Shown here: positions 1 through 9,558 of the stretch, piece by piece
Layout: every line of letters begins with the position of its first letter
Position numbering within the stretch: position 1 is the stretch's first letter
Assembly: GCA_023151115.1 (NCBI GenBank)
Contig: JAKLJP010000020.1
Span: 62,001-126,000 of the forward strand
Length of the DNA stretch: 64,000 nucleotides
Direction: 5' to 3'
Origin: Anaerolineae bacterium
GTDB taxonomy: Bacteria; Chloroflexota; Anaerolineae; 4572-78; J111
Program-made: the position numbers and the translations under genes
The notes under the pieces: model-generated
Told to the model about the DNA's origin: nothing
Database searches by the model: none
Seen by the model: only the letters and a program-made list of their open reading frames with translations

Positions 1-43
1 CCAACGAATATGACGTCCCAATAATTCATCCTCAACCAATTAA

Positions 44-74
44 AATGCACAACAGGATATTTCTGTTGTGCATT
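44..74 (-). terminator. Terminator of secG
   Basis: A 12-bp perfect stem (arms 44-55 and 63-74) with a 7-nt loop is followed, reading leftwards, by a short T run. It lies 27 bases past the secG stop codon, so it fits a factor-independent terminator for that gene. Confidence 0.7.
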
Positions 75-100
75 GATGTTAAATTTGCTCGCGGTCTGGC

Positions 101-322
101 TCAAACGGCCAGCGCCACCGAGAGCAGCGAGATGACGAAAAAGAGCACGGTCAGGCCAATGGTGGCCTGGAACAAGGTTTTTTCAATCCCGCGCCGGGTG
201 CGATAGACCCCTCCATCGCCGCCAAAGATGCCGCCCAGGCCGGAACCTTTGGTTTGCAGCAGCACCAGTGCAATAATGGCAACCGAGATAATAATTTGAA
301 TAACTTGAATAGATACAGCCAA
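101..322 (-). CDS. secG: Preprotein translocase subunit SecG
   Basis: A 73-residue membrane protein that matches SecG, the small partner of SecYE in the inner-membrane protein export channel. Two hydrophobic segments (about residues 5-22 and 52-72) enclose a Gly-rich cytoplasmic loop with LLQTKGSGLGGIFGG, the typical SecG signature around residues 21-36. The length is usual for the family. It is a single-gene unit with its own terminator downstream. The identification rests on the loop motif and the two-helix pattern and is close to certain. Confidence 0.93.
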   Translation of the reverse strand: MAVSIQVIQIIISVAIIALVLLQTKGSGLGGIFGGDGGVYRTRRGIEKTLFQATIGLTVLFFVISLLSVALAV

Positions 323-387
323 GGTAAAACTCCTGTGAAGATTGTGTCAGGTTTTATAGTGTCAAGTGTCAGGTAGCCTTTAGTTCT

Positions 388-427
388 GCGACCCTGTGAC
401 CTTGCGACTTTGCTACCCTGTTACCTG
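388..427. repeat. Word-like repeat, family 'gtagcaggg'
   Basis: Quasi-periodic words (tgcgaccctgtgacc, ttgctaccctgttacc) that recur in both orientations at 10623-10683 and 33163-33193. Nothing else is seen in the 323-568 gap. Confidence 0.6.
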
Positions 428-568
428 TGAGCGTGTGGTATTATAGGATAGAGCAGTGGTTTGAACAAACTTGCCGGCTCATTTTCTGACCGGAGATTTT
501 ACAGAAAGTAGGGGGGATTGATTGCCCATTTTTGGGTTTTGACTGATAATCTTACGAAGTGGGAGGTT

Positions 569-613
569 GGAGGTTGGCGATTGGAGATTATTAATCTCCA
601 ATCGCCAACCTCC
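569..613. repeat. Perfect 22-bp inverted repeat, family 'ggagattgg'
   Basis: Arms 569-590 and 592-613 are perfect reverse complements around one base. The hairpin ends 28 bases before the next start codon. The same word family recurs at 35755-35788, 54633-54661 and 58562-58584. Confidence 0.85.
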
Positions 614-641
614 AATCTCTAATCTCCTTTTCAAGAGGCTT

Positions 642-968
642 ATGAGCGAGTCAAATGCAAACACGCTTCCCTGGCCAGGCCAGCTTGGCCGTGCGGCTGA
701 AACCACACCCGGCGGCGATGAGCCGGTCAAGTGGGTGATCATCCGGGCCAATCTCAGCCCCGGCGAAGCGGTGGTGATTCGCGGACGGCTGGAGAGCGAA
801 GGGATTCCGACAGTGCTGCAACAGGAGGCGGTGGGCGTGGTGTTGGGCTTGACAGTCGGCCCATTGGGTTCGGCCAGGGTGTTTGTGCCGGAAGATAGAT
901 TTGAAGAAGCAGAGGCTATTCTGGCAGTAACGTTTGAGGCGGATGAAGAGGAAGGGGACTCTTTTTAA
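642..968 (+). CDS. DUF2007-like small protein
   Basis: A 108-residue protein. The block WVIIRANLSPGEAVVIRGRL followed by a stretch on choosing between ligands (EGIPTVLQQEAVG) and the ending VPEDRFEEAEAIL matches DUF2007, a ferredoxin-like fold described as a putative signal-transducing domain, often fused to or near regulatory proteins. The start at 642 is chosen because the reading frame further upstream runs through the inverted repeat at 569-613; AGAGG precedes it. Monocistronic. The exact role is unknown. Confidence 0.7.
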   Translation: MSESNANTLPWPGQLGRAAETTPGGDEPVKWVIIRANLSPGEAVVIRGRLESEGIPTVLQQEAVGVVLGLTVGPLGSARVFVPEDRFEEAEAILAVTFEADEEEGDSF

Positions 969-1350
969 TGAGTTGTCTGGGGAGAAAACATGCCTGCTTC
1001 TTTTGAAGATTTTCCCTGTGGTTCTCATTGCCAAGCTGAATGTAAAATACAAGACAAGATGACCCGGTTCCGGACTACCACCCCCAGCTGACCGCCGGTA
1101 AGGCTCGCCCCCTAGAGGCGGGACTGCGTGCCATCTTTCACCGAACCTATAAAAAACCCGTGGCTTGAGCGCTTTATTCTATCCTGTCGCCGAGCGATTG
1201 TTAAGGCTGCTACCAAACCAATTTCGGGGCGATTTATCAGCCTAATGGTGGCCTCAAAACTGAACCAGCGCTTTAATCCCTTAAAAATTCTCCCTCTGTC
1301 CATAAATAAACCTGGGCTTCCCTTAAATATTCGAGAAAAGCATATCTAGT
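969..1350. other. Gap with a GC-rich, possibly structured stretch
   Basis: No convincing gene is seen. Bases 1060-1130 are much more GC-rich than the flanks and contain short self-complementary runs (for example cgccccctagaggcgg). I searched for tRNA, SRP RNA and RNase P signatures and found none, so this is only a possible structured RNA. Confidence 0.3.
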
Positions 1351-1356
1351 TTATAC

Positions 1357-1440
1357 AGAATAAATATTCACTTGTTGACAACAGGTGTAATCAATTATAT
1401 ACTAGGTTTGAATATAATATTTGTACTGAATAAATATTCA
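1357..1440 (+). promoter_or_regulatory. Promoter with three palindromic operator-like sites
   Basis: A near-consensus sigma-70 promoter is visible: TTGACA at 1375-1380, 17-bp spacer, TATACT at 1398-1403. Site 1 (agaataaatattca, 1357-1370) sits just before the -35 box. Site 3 (tgaataaatattca, 1427-1440) lies exactly 70 bp on, past the expected start of transcription. Site 2 (aatataatatt, 1411-1421) is a weaker palindrome at the start point. This layout suits a repressor that loops DNA or blocks the start. The obvious candidate is the SorC-family protein encoded last in the operon. Confidence 0.75.
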
Positions 1441-1492
1441 TTCTTTTGATAAGGTAGGCCCTCAAATTTTGCCCACTCGGGGAGTACAATTT

Positions 1493-2359
1493 ATGACGAT
1501 GACGGTCCAGGAGTTAAAGTTAAAATCGGTCCAGTATCGCAAGACCATTTTAACCATTATCAAGAACTCAGGCGCAGGGCATACGGGCGGCAGCCTATCT
1601 TGCACTGATATTTTGAACGTGCTTTACAATCGTGTTCTGAATGTCTCCCCCCAAAATTTCTCCGATCCGGGCCGGGATAGGTATATCCAGAGTAAAGGTC
1701 ATTCCGTTGAGGCGCTTTACACGGTGCTGGCCGATAAAGGTTTTTATCCCCAGGCCGAACTTGATACCCTTAATCGCTATCAATCCCATTTTGTCGGTCA
1801 TCCCACCCGTAAAATCAATGGTATCGAGCACAACACTGGGGCGCTGGGGCATGGATTATCGGTGGCGGTGGGTATCGCTATTGCCGGTAAAAAGAGTGGC
1901 TCCAACTACAAGGTTTATGCTTTGGTCGGCGATGGCGAATTGACCGAAGGATCAAATTGGGAAGCCTCGATGACAGCCGCCCACTATAAACTTGATAATC
2001 TGGTGGTGATTGTTGACCGCAACGGGCTGCAAATCACCGGCCCCACCGAGGATGTCAACGCCCTGGAACCCTTGGAGGCTAAGTTCAAAGCCTTTGGTTA
2101 TGCCGTCAGAAGTGTTGACGGTAACAATGTAGCGGAACTGGTCGAGCTTTTTGAGCATGTCCCCTTTGAAAAAAACAAGCCGAACCTGATCTTGGCCCAC
2201 ACGATCAAAGGCTGTGGGGTGAGCTTTATGGAAAACTCGGTCAAGTGGCATCACAAAGTACCCACCGACCAGGAATTTAGCCAGGCCATGCAGGAACTTG
2301 ACGCCGCTGAAGCCCGTTTACTTGAGGCCGCGACGCTACAAACCGCCGAGGTACTTTAA
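1493..2359 (+). CDS. Transketolase, N-terminal subunit
   Basis: A 288-residue protein equal to the thiamine-diphosphate-binding half of transketolase. GAGHTGGSLS is at 27-36, SKGH at 67-70, and the cofactor motif starts at GDGEL (146-150) and closes near DRNGLQ (175-180). It should pair with the next gene to form a split transketolase that moves two-carbon ketol units between sugar phosphates in the cytoplasm. The start at 1493 has GGGGAG 8 bases upstream; a TTG start at 1469 is less likely. Its stop overlaps the next start (TAATG). First gene of a kinase-regulator operon. Confidence 0.92.
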   Translation: MTMTVQELKLKSVQYRKTILTIIKNSGAGHTGGSLSCTDILNVLYNRVLNVSPQNFSDPGRDRYIQSKGHSVEALYTVLADKGFYPQAELDTLNRYQSHFVGHPTRKINGIEHNTGALGHGLSVAVGIAIAGKKSGSNYKVYALVGDGELTEGSNWEASMTAAHYKLDNLVVIVDRNGLQITGPTEDVNALEPLEAKFKAFGYAVRSVDGNNVAELVELFEHVPFEKNKPNLILAHTIKGCGVSFMENSVKWHHKVPTDQEFSQAMQELDAAEARLLEAATLQTAEVL

Positions 2360-3306
2360 TGCAACTGGAACGACCTAACCTGGATGAATTCGGCGATACG
2401 CTTCTGGCCCTGGGCCAGCAAAACCGGGATTTATTGGTAGTCACCAGTGATTCACGCGGTTCTGGCAAGTTGGTCCCCTTTGGCCAGATTTTGCCGGAGC
2501 AGATTGTCGAAGTGGGCATTGCCGAACAAAATGTGGTCGGTGTGGCGGCGGGGTTGGCGTCAGCCGGCAAGACGGTGTTTGCCGTTTCTCCGGCCTGTTT
2601 CCTGACTACCCGCGCTCTGGAGCAAATCAAAAATGATGTGGCCTACTCCGATTTTCCGGTTAAACTGATTGGCATTAGCGCCGGGGTAAGTTACGGCGCG
2701 TTGGGTACCACCCACCATTCTTTGCACGATTACGCCGCGCTGCGAGCCATCAACAACATTGATATTGTCGCTCCTGCCGACAACCTGGAAACCCGTGATG
2801 CCATCAAAGCCGCCCTGGCCCATCCCCGGCCTCTTTATATTCGTTTTGGCAAAAAGCCGATGTATCAACTTCACCGGCCTGATACCCAATTTGAAATCGG
2901 CAAAGCCATTACCTTGACCTCCGGTTCGGATGTCACCTTTATCGCCACCGGTGAGCCGGTGGCCCCGGCCTTTATGGCCGCGCAACTTTTGGCCGATGAA
3001 GGTATCTCCTGCCGGGTTATCAGTATGCACACCGTCAAGCCGCTCGACGAGGAAACGTTACTTCGGGCGGCGGCAGAAACCAAAGCGATCATTACGGTGG
3101 AAGAACATAGTATTTTTGGCGGCCTGGGCAGCGCCTGCGCCGAAATACTCATGCAAAAGGGTATTTGTCTGCCCTTCAAAATTGTCGGGATTCCTGATGA
3201 GGACACCGTTACCGGCAGCCAAAGCGAGATTTTTGAGCATTACGGTATCAGTCCGCAAGGGCTGGCCCAGACCGCCCGGCGCTTGCTTCGAGCCGGTGAT
3301 AACTAA
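2359..3306 (+). CDS. Transketolase, C-terminal subunit
   Basis: A 315-residue protein with the pyrimidine-binding and C-terminal domains of transketolase. GIAEQNVVG (53-61) contains the glutamate (Glu56) that activates thiamine diphosphate. It completes the enzyme begun by the upstream gene, with which it overlaps by one base, so equal synthesis by translational coupling is expected. Split transketolases are common in catabolic operons rather than in the central pentose pathway. The neighbouring kinase and SorC regulator suggest a dedicated sugar-phosphate pathway; the substrate is not evident. Confidence 0.92.
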   Translation: MQLERPNLDEFGDTLLALGQQNRDLLVVTSDSRGSGKLVPFGQILPEQIVEVGIAEQNVVGVAAGLASAGKTVFAVSPACFLTTRALEQIKNDVAYSDFPVKLIGISAGVSYGALGTTHHSLHDYAALRAINNIDIVAPADNLETRDAIKAALAHPRPLYIRFGKKPMYQLHRPDTQFEIGKAITLTSGSDVTFIATGEPVAPAFMAAQLLADEGISCRVISMHTVKPLDEETLLRAAAETKAIITVEEHSIFGGLGSACAEILMQKGICLPFKIVGIPDEDTVTGSQSEIFEHYGISPQGLAQTARRLLRAGDN

Positions 3307-3368
3307 ATCAAATTATTAATTGTTCACACCCAAACCAAAGAGGGTGAATTTTATCAAAGAGGATAACC

Positions 3369-4859
3369 GTGCCTATCAACGAGCGACATATCCTGGCGAT
3401 TGACCAGGGCACAACCAATACCAAAGCCATCCTGGTAAACATCTCCGGCCGGGTTATTCGCCGGGCTTCCCAAGCTCTAGAGGTAAGTTATCCTCAACCG
3501 GCCTGGGTAGAGCAAGACCCCCTGGCCATCTGGCAGAGCGTGCAGGCGGTTATTGACGAATGTTTGCAAGATCATCCCCCGTTGGCGGCTGTCGCCATCA
3601 CCAATCAGCGCGAATCGGTGGTACTGTGGGACCGGCAAAGCGGGCTGCCAGTAGGGCCTTGCGTCGTCTGGCAGTGCCAGCGCGGGGCGACCTTGTGCCA
3701 GGAGCTTTACGTTAAAGGGCTGGAGCCGTTGGTACGCCAGCGCACCGGCCTGACCATTGATCCCATGTTTTCGGCCAGCAAAATGCGCTGGCTGCTTGAC
3801 CAATCCCCCGATACGCGCCGCCGGGCCGAAGCCGGCGATTTGTGCCTGGGAACCATAGATAGTTGGGTCCTGTTCAATCTGACCGGCGGGCGGGTACACG
3901 CCTGTGATATGACCAATGCCTCCCGCACTCAACTCTTTGACCTGCATCGCCGCCAGTGGAATGCGGAACTGCTCGATGTGTTTGCCATTCCCGCAGCCAC
4001 CCTGCCCGAAATCAATCCTTCGAGCGCTATCTATGGCGAGAGCGCGGCTAAAGGCAATCTCCCGGCCGGGATTCCCATCGCCAGCTTGATTGGCGACTCG
4101 CATGCGGCGCTGTTTGGCCAGGCCGGATTTGAGCCGGGCACAATTAAGGCCACTTATGGCACCGGCTCTTCCCTGATGACCCCCATGCCCGCGCCCGTTA
4201 TCTCTCAGCACGGCTTGTCTACTACTATCGCCTGGGCGGCACAACCTCAAAAAACAACGTATGCCCTGGAAGGGAATATTTATGTTACCGGGTCAGCGGT
4301 GCAATGGTTGGGCCAGTTGCTCGGCCTGAACGATGCGGAGCCGATTGAAAAACTGGCCGCAGAAGTTGCCGATACCGGGGGAGTCTATCTGGTGCCGGCC
4401 TTTGTGGGCTTGGGTGCGCCCCACTGGAATGAAACAGCCCGCGGCCTCATCACCGGCCTGACGCGGGGCAGCAGTCCGGCCCATCTGGCCCGCGCCACCC
4501 TGGAGTCGATTGCCTATCAGGTGCGCGATGTTTTTGACGCCATGCAGGCCGAGGCAGGGGTAGCCCTGACAAAGCTGCTGGTGGATGGCGGGGCCAGCCG
4601 TAACAATTTGCTTATGCAGTTCCAGGCCGATATTCTGGGCTGTCCGGTGCAGCGGAATCTGTCGGGTGACGTATCGGCTTTGGGGGCGGCCTATCTGGCC
4701 GGTTTGGCTGTGGGCTGGTGGCAGTCGGAAGTGGAAATTGCTGCTTTGCCCCGCCCGCACGATTCATTTGAACCACAGTTAGCCCCGGAAAAACGAGCCG
4801 CTTTATATCACGGCTGGCAGCAGGCCGTTGCTCGCGCCATTTTCAATCCTGAGACATAA
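3369..4859 (+). CDS. FGGY carbohydrate kinase, GlpK-like
   Basis: A 496-residue ATP-dependent sugar or polyol kinase of the FGGY family, closest in appearance to glycerol kinase: DQGTTNTK (12-19), ITNQRES (77-83), TNASRTQLFD (182-191), GDSHAALFGQ (242-251), TYGTGSS. The catalytic Asp is Asp243. Two positions that contact glycerol in E. coli GlpK differ: Tyr135 corresponds to Met133 and Gln246 to Ser244. A substrate other than glycerol is therefore likely, perhaps a tetritol, pentitol or ketose. It starts at a GTG with AGAGGA upstream. It sits between the split transketolase and a SorC regulator. Confidence 0.82.
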   Translation: MPINERHILAIDQGTTNTKAILVNISGRVIRRASQALEVSYPQPAWVEQDPLAIWQSVQAVIDECLQDHPPLAAVAITNQRESVVLWDRQSGLPVGPCVVWQCQRGATLCQELYVKGLEPLVRQRTGLTIDPMFSASKMRWLLDQSPDTRRRAEAGDLCLGTIDSWVLFNLTGGRVHACDMTNASRTQLFDLHRRQWNAELLDVFAIPAATLPEINPSSAIYGESAAKGNLPAGIPIASLIGDSHAALFGQAGFEPGTIKATYGTGSSLMTPMPAPVISQHGLSTTIAWAAQPQKTTYALEGNIYVTGSAVQWLGQLLGLNDAEPIEKLAAEVADTGGVYLVPAFVGLGAPHWNETARGLITGLTRGSSPAHLARATLESIAYQVRDVFDAMQAEAGVALTKLLVDGGASRNNLLMQFQADILGCPVQRNLSGDVSALGAAYLAGLAVGWWQSEVEIAALPRPHDSFEPQLAPEKRAALYHGWQQAVARAIFNPET

Positions 4860-4896
4860 TTAGTCCAGTCTTGATAATTATGCTATGGAGGGAATT

Positions 4897-5856
4897 ATGT
4901 CTCGCCTGGATGAATTACGCTTAATGACTGCCGTAGCCCGGCTCTATCATGAACAGGGGCTGGGCCAAATTGAAATTGCCAATCAATTGTCGTTGTCGCA
5001 GTCAACCGTATCGCGCCTGCTCAAACGGGCGCAGCAGGAGAAAATTGTCCGCACAACCGTCAGTGTGCCGTCGGGCGTCTATCCTCATCTGGAAGACCAG
5101 CTACAAACCAAGTATCAGTTGCAGCAAGCCATTGTGGCCGATTGCAGCGGCGACACCGAAGAAGCAACCCGGCGGGAAATTGGCGCGGCGGCAGCTTATT
5201 ATTTGGAGACGACACTCAAGCAAGGCGAAGTGGTTGGCATCTCTTCGTGGAGCGAAACATTGTTGGCTATGGTTGATGCGATGCACCCTCTGCCTCGCCA
5301 AACCGAAGCCCAGGTGGTGCAAATTTTGGGTGGGGTCGGTAACCCGGCGGCCGAAGCCCACGCAGCCCGGTTGACGGGGCGCCTGGCCGACCTGATTCAT
5401 GGGCGGGTTACGCCGCTGCCTGCGCCCGGTGTGGTTGGTTCTGCCAACAGCATGCGGGTATTACTTGAAGATCAGTTTGTGGGTAAAGCCCTGGGCTTAT
5501 TTGACCGAGTGACTTTGGCCCTGGTGGGAATTGGGGCGGTGGAACCATCCAAATTACTCGCCAGCAGCGGCAATATCTTTTCGCCGCAGGAGTTAGAGAT
5601 GCTGCGCCAAGTTAACGCAGTGGGCGACATCTGTTTGCGTTTCTTTGATGCGGCCGGTAAACCAGTCCACACCCCACTTGACAAACGAGTTATTGGCATG
5701 AATCTGGAGCAGTTGCAAAAAGTTAAACGAGCCGTTGGGATTGCCGGGGGAGAACGAAAATTTGCCGCCATCAAAGGTGCTTTGAAGGGGCACTGGATCA
5801 ACATCTTGATTACCGACCGGTACACCGCAGAACGTTTGATAGCCGAGGTTGATTAA
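4897..5856 (+). CDS. SorC/DeoR-type sugar-binding transcriptional regulator
   Basis: A 319-residue regulator: an N-terminal helix-turn-helix (QIEIANQLSLSQSTVSRLLK, about residues 24-43) followed by a SorC effector domain of about 260 residues with QILGGVG and VALVGIGAV-like turns. Family members bind a phosphorylated sugar and control the operon in which they lie. The start at 4897 has GGAGGG at 4887-4892; the ATG at 4885 overlaps that ribosome site and is less likely. It is the last gene of the transketolase-kinase operon and probably acts on the palindromes at 1357-1440. Confidence 0.85.
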   Translation: MSRLDELRLMTAVARLYHEQGLGQIEIANQLSLSQSTVSRLLKRAQQEKIVRTTVSVPSGVYPHLEDQLQTKYQLQQAIVADCSGDTEEATRREIGAAAAYYLETTLKQGEVVGISSWSETLLAMVDAMHPLPRQTEAQVVQILGGVGNPAAEAHAARLTGRLADLIHGRVTPLPAPGVVGSANSMRVLLEDQFVGKALGLFDRVTLALVGIGAVEPSKLLASSGNIFSPQELEMLRQVNAVGDICLRFFDAAGKPVHTPLDKRVIGMNLEQLQKVKRAVGIAGGERKFAAIKGALKGHWINILITDRYTAERLIAEVD

Positions 5857-5920
5857 TATAGCCTATCGCTGCGTCTGTCAGGAGACAAAAAATCCGGGGT
5901 AAAAATACGAACTTTCGAAA

Positions 5921-5980
5921 TTGACATTAAAAGAATATAACCTATAATGCAGAAAAACGATTGCGCAATCGTTTTTCTGC
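5921..5980 (+). promoter_or_regulatory. Consensus promoter with 32-bp perfect palindromic operator
   Basis: TTGACA (5921-5926), a 16-bp spacer and TATAAT (5943-5948) form a perfect consensus promoter. The base after the -10 box begins a perfect 32-bp palindrome (5949-5980) with the central core cgattgcgcaatcg, typical of LacI-family operators with a central CpG or GpC. It covers the expected start point, so autorepression by the LacI protein just downstream is likely. A hairpin in the mRNA is the alternative reading. Confidence 0.85.
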
Positions 5981-6004
5981 TAGCAGGGACAATTCTTTTA
6001 CCTT

Positions 6005-7018
6005 ATGCCGACTATTCACGATGTTGCCGCTTATGCCAAAGTATCTGCCAGTACCGTATCCCATGTGATTAACAACACCAGGTTTGTTTCTACAGAGACG
6101 AGGGCGCGGGTGTTAGAGGCAATTGAGGCTCTGGGTTATAAGCCCAACATCCTTGCTCGCAGTTTGCGACGCCAGGAAACCGCAACGATTGGCCTGGTGG
6201 TGCCGGATAATTCAAACCCTTTCTTTGCCGCCGTAGCGCGGGCCATCGAAGATGCCGGCTTTGCCGAAGGCTATAACGTTATCCTGTGTAATTCTGATAA
6301 TTCAGAAACTAAAGAAGCAGCCTATATTGATGTGTTGGTAGCTAAACAAGTAGATGGCTTAATTTTATCACCCTGGCAAGATCATCCCAGCTCATTGGAG
6401 AAAATTCTTGAGGCCAGGTTACCTGTGGTGGCCATTGACCGCGTGGCGAATGACCTGCCGATTGACCAGGTATTGGTTGATAATGAGCAGGGTGGATATT
6501 TAGCGGGACAATATCTGGTACAGCTTGGACATCGCCGGATTGGCTGCATCGCACCGCCCCCTGAATCACTGCACAGCGCCGGCAACCGGATCATTGGCTT
6601 TCGACGCGCCTTGGCTGAGGCTGGCGTAGAACTTAACGAGGAAGCGGTGATCTCCTCTAATTTTCGATATAGCGGGGGCGAAGCAGCTATGTGCGAGTTG
6701 TTGAAACGTAATCTGGACCTGACGGCTGTCTTTACCGCCAATGACCTGATGGCAGCGGGCGCTATTCAAGCCCTCCGTCGCGCCCAGCTCCAGGTGCCTG
6801 AGGATATATCTATCATTGGCTTCGATTATAGTCTGCAGGCCATGATAACAATTCCCTTGCTGACCACCATTGCCCAACCGATTACGGAGTTAGGCCGGGT
6901 CTGTGTCTCGCTATTGCTCAAACGGATCAAAGAACCGGCTACACTTCCTTCTCGCGTCTTATTACCAACTCAGCTTATAGAACAAGAGAGTTGTCGTGCG
7001 GTTATGACCGTTGTGTAA
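6005..7018 (+). CDS. LacI-family transcriptional regulator
   Basis: A 337-residue LacI/GalR repressor. The DNA-binding head (TIHDVAAYAKVSASTVSHVI, residues 3-22, with hinge helix ILARSLR near 52-58) is followed by a periplasmic-binding-protein-like effector domain (TIGLVVPDNSNPFFAAVARA). It opens the locus of ABC transporter A and the DUF2291 lipoprotein and so probably senses that transporter's sugar. The start at 6005 begins at the canonical MxTIxDVA; the ribosome site is weak. Its own promoter carries the palindrome at 5949-5980. Confidence 0.93.
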   Translation: MPTIHDVAAYAKVSASTVSHVINNTRFVSTETRARVLEAIEALGYKPNILARSLRRQETATIGLVVPDNSNPFFAAVARAIEDAGFAEGYNVILCNSDNSETKEAAYIDVLVAKQVDGLILSPWQDHPSSLEKILEARLPVVAIDRVANDLPIDQVLVDNEQGGYLAGQYLVQLGHRRIGCIAPPPESLHSAGNRIIGFRRALAEAGVELNEEAVISSNFRYSGGEAAMCELLKRNLDLTAVFTANDLMAAGAIQALRRAQLQVPEDISIIGFDYSLQAMITIPLLTTIAQPITELGRVCVSLLLKRIKEPATLPSRVLLPTQLIEQESCRAVMTVV

Positions 7019-7042
7019 TACCTTAAATAGCAAAGTGTAACT

Positions 7043-7156
7043 GCTCAGCCATGTCATTTCGACCCGCGAAGCGGGGAGAAATCCCCGATACCTTACTTTT
7101 ACGTTTGCGCCCTGGGGACGCTTCGCGTCGCCCTTCGGTCTCGAAATGACCTGAGC
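7043..7156. repeat. Inverted-repeat element, family 'gtcatttcga'
   Basis: A 114-bp element with nested terminal inverted repeats (gctcag/ctgagc and gtcatttcga/tcgaaatgac at 7053-7062 and 7141-7150) and an internal cgaagcg/cgcttcg-type hairpin. It lies between the LacI gene and the transporter operon. Confidence 0.75.
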
Positions 7157-7204
7157 ATGATAACAATAAGTTAATGAAATTGTAACATGGCAGGAGAAAA
7201 GGCA

Positions 7205-7957
7205 ATGAAGCATAAATTTAAGGCGATGCAGCCCGCCCCCTATCTCTATCCTCTCAATTACCCTCATTCCTGGATCATAATTCTACCCATTTGTCTCCTT
7301 TTGACGCTAACCCTTTCGTCTTGTGCGGTGGCCAAGGTGGTGACTTTTGCGGAAGCTACCCGAATTGCCCAGGGCGGCGCTTTTGACGCCCAAACCTATG
7401 TGGATGGCAAATGGCCCGAAGTTTACTCGACCATCATCGAAAATGCGGTCGAGCTGTCAACGGTGCTGGGTGCGATTCAAACCGATGGCAAGGGTCTGGC
7501 TAAGAAAGCTACCTTAAAACAGGTGGCCGATGAGTTTGGCTTGACTACAGAAGGCGAGGCGCACGTTTTTATGGTCAAAGGCCGGGGCACGGTGACGGCT
7601 GTTGACAGCGAGTCGCGCACCGGGACGATGGAAATTAGCCTGGAAAATTACAGTGGCCCAATCAAGGTTAAAGTCTTTATTGGCCCGCGTTTGCCCAGCG
7701 ACGAAACGGCGGTGCGTGACGCAGTGGGTTTTATCAAATTTGGCGACTTTAAAGAGCAGACCGAATTTGGCAAGGTCTCGCGGGAATTGAACAAACGGGT
7801 GCTAAACGAAGTGCTGGCCAATCTGGCGGTGGCTGATTTGCCCGGTCAAACGGTTTCTTTTAGCGGCGTCTTTACCATCAGAACCTTCAATCAAACCGGC
7901 GACATTAATGTTAGCGAAATTTTTGTGACCCCGGTGCAAATTGAGACGGGAGGGTAA
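7205..7957 (+). CDS. DUF2291 family lipoprotein
   Basis: A 250-residue predicted lipoprotein: a hydrophobic signal (about residues 23-38) ends in the lipobox LSSC with Cys40. The rest matches DUF2291 in composition and in its conserved start, AKVVTFAEATRIAQGGAFDA. Proteins of this family are regularly encoded beside simple-sugar ABC transporters, and here the gene sits 5 bases before the ATPase gene. It probably works at the outer face of the membrane with transporter A; its biochemical role is not known. The start at 7205 has GGAGA upstream; 7187 is an alternative. Confidence 0.78.
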   Translation: MKHKFKAMQPAPYLYPLNYPHSWIIILPICLLLTLTLSSCAVAKVVTFAEATRIAQGGAFDAQTYVDGKWPEVYSTIIENAVELSTVLGAIQTDGKGLAKKATLKQVADEFGLTTEGEAHVFMVKGRGTVTAVDSESRTGTMEISLENYSGPIKVKVFIGPRLPSDETAVRDAVGFIKFGDFKEQTEFGKVSRELNKRVLNEVLANLAVADLPGQTVSFSGVFTIRTFNQTGDINVSEIFVTPVQIETGG

Positions 7958-7962
7958 ACGGA

Positions 7963-9544
<1,582 letters not shown>

Positions 9545-9558
<14 letters not shown>

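Noticed and set aside
1030..1130. tRNA, SRP RNA or RNase P RNA in the gap after the DUF2007 gene
   Set aside because: No T-arm, anticodon arm, SRP tetraloop motif or RNase P core sequence could be found.
1469..1492. TTG start eight codons upstream for the transketolase N-subunit
   Set aside because: The ribosome site GGGGAG lies after it and fits the ATG at 1493.
3369..4859. Assigning glpK to the kinase
   Set aside because: Two glycerol-contacting residues differ and no glycerol facilitator or glycerol-3-phosphate dehydrogenase is nearby.
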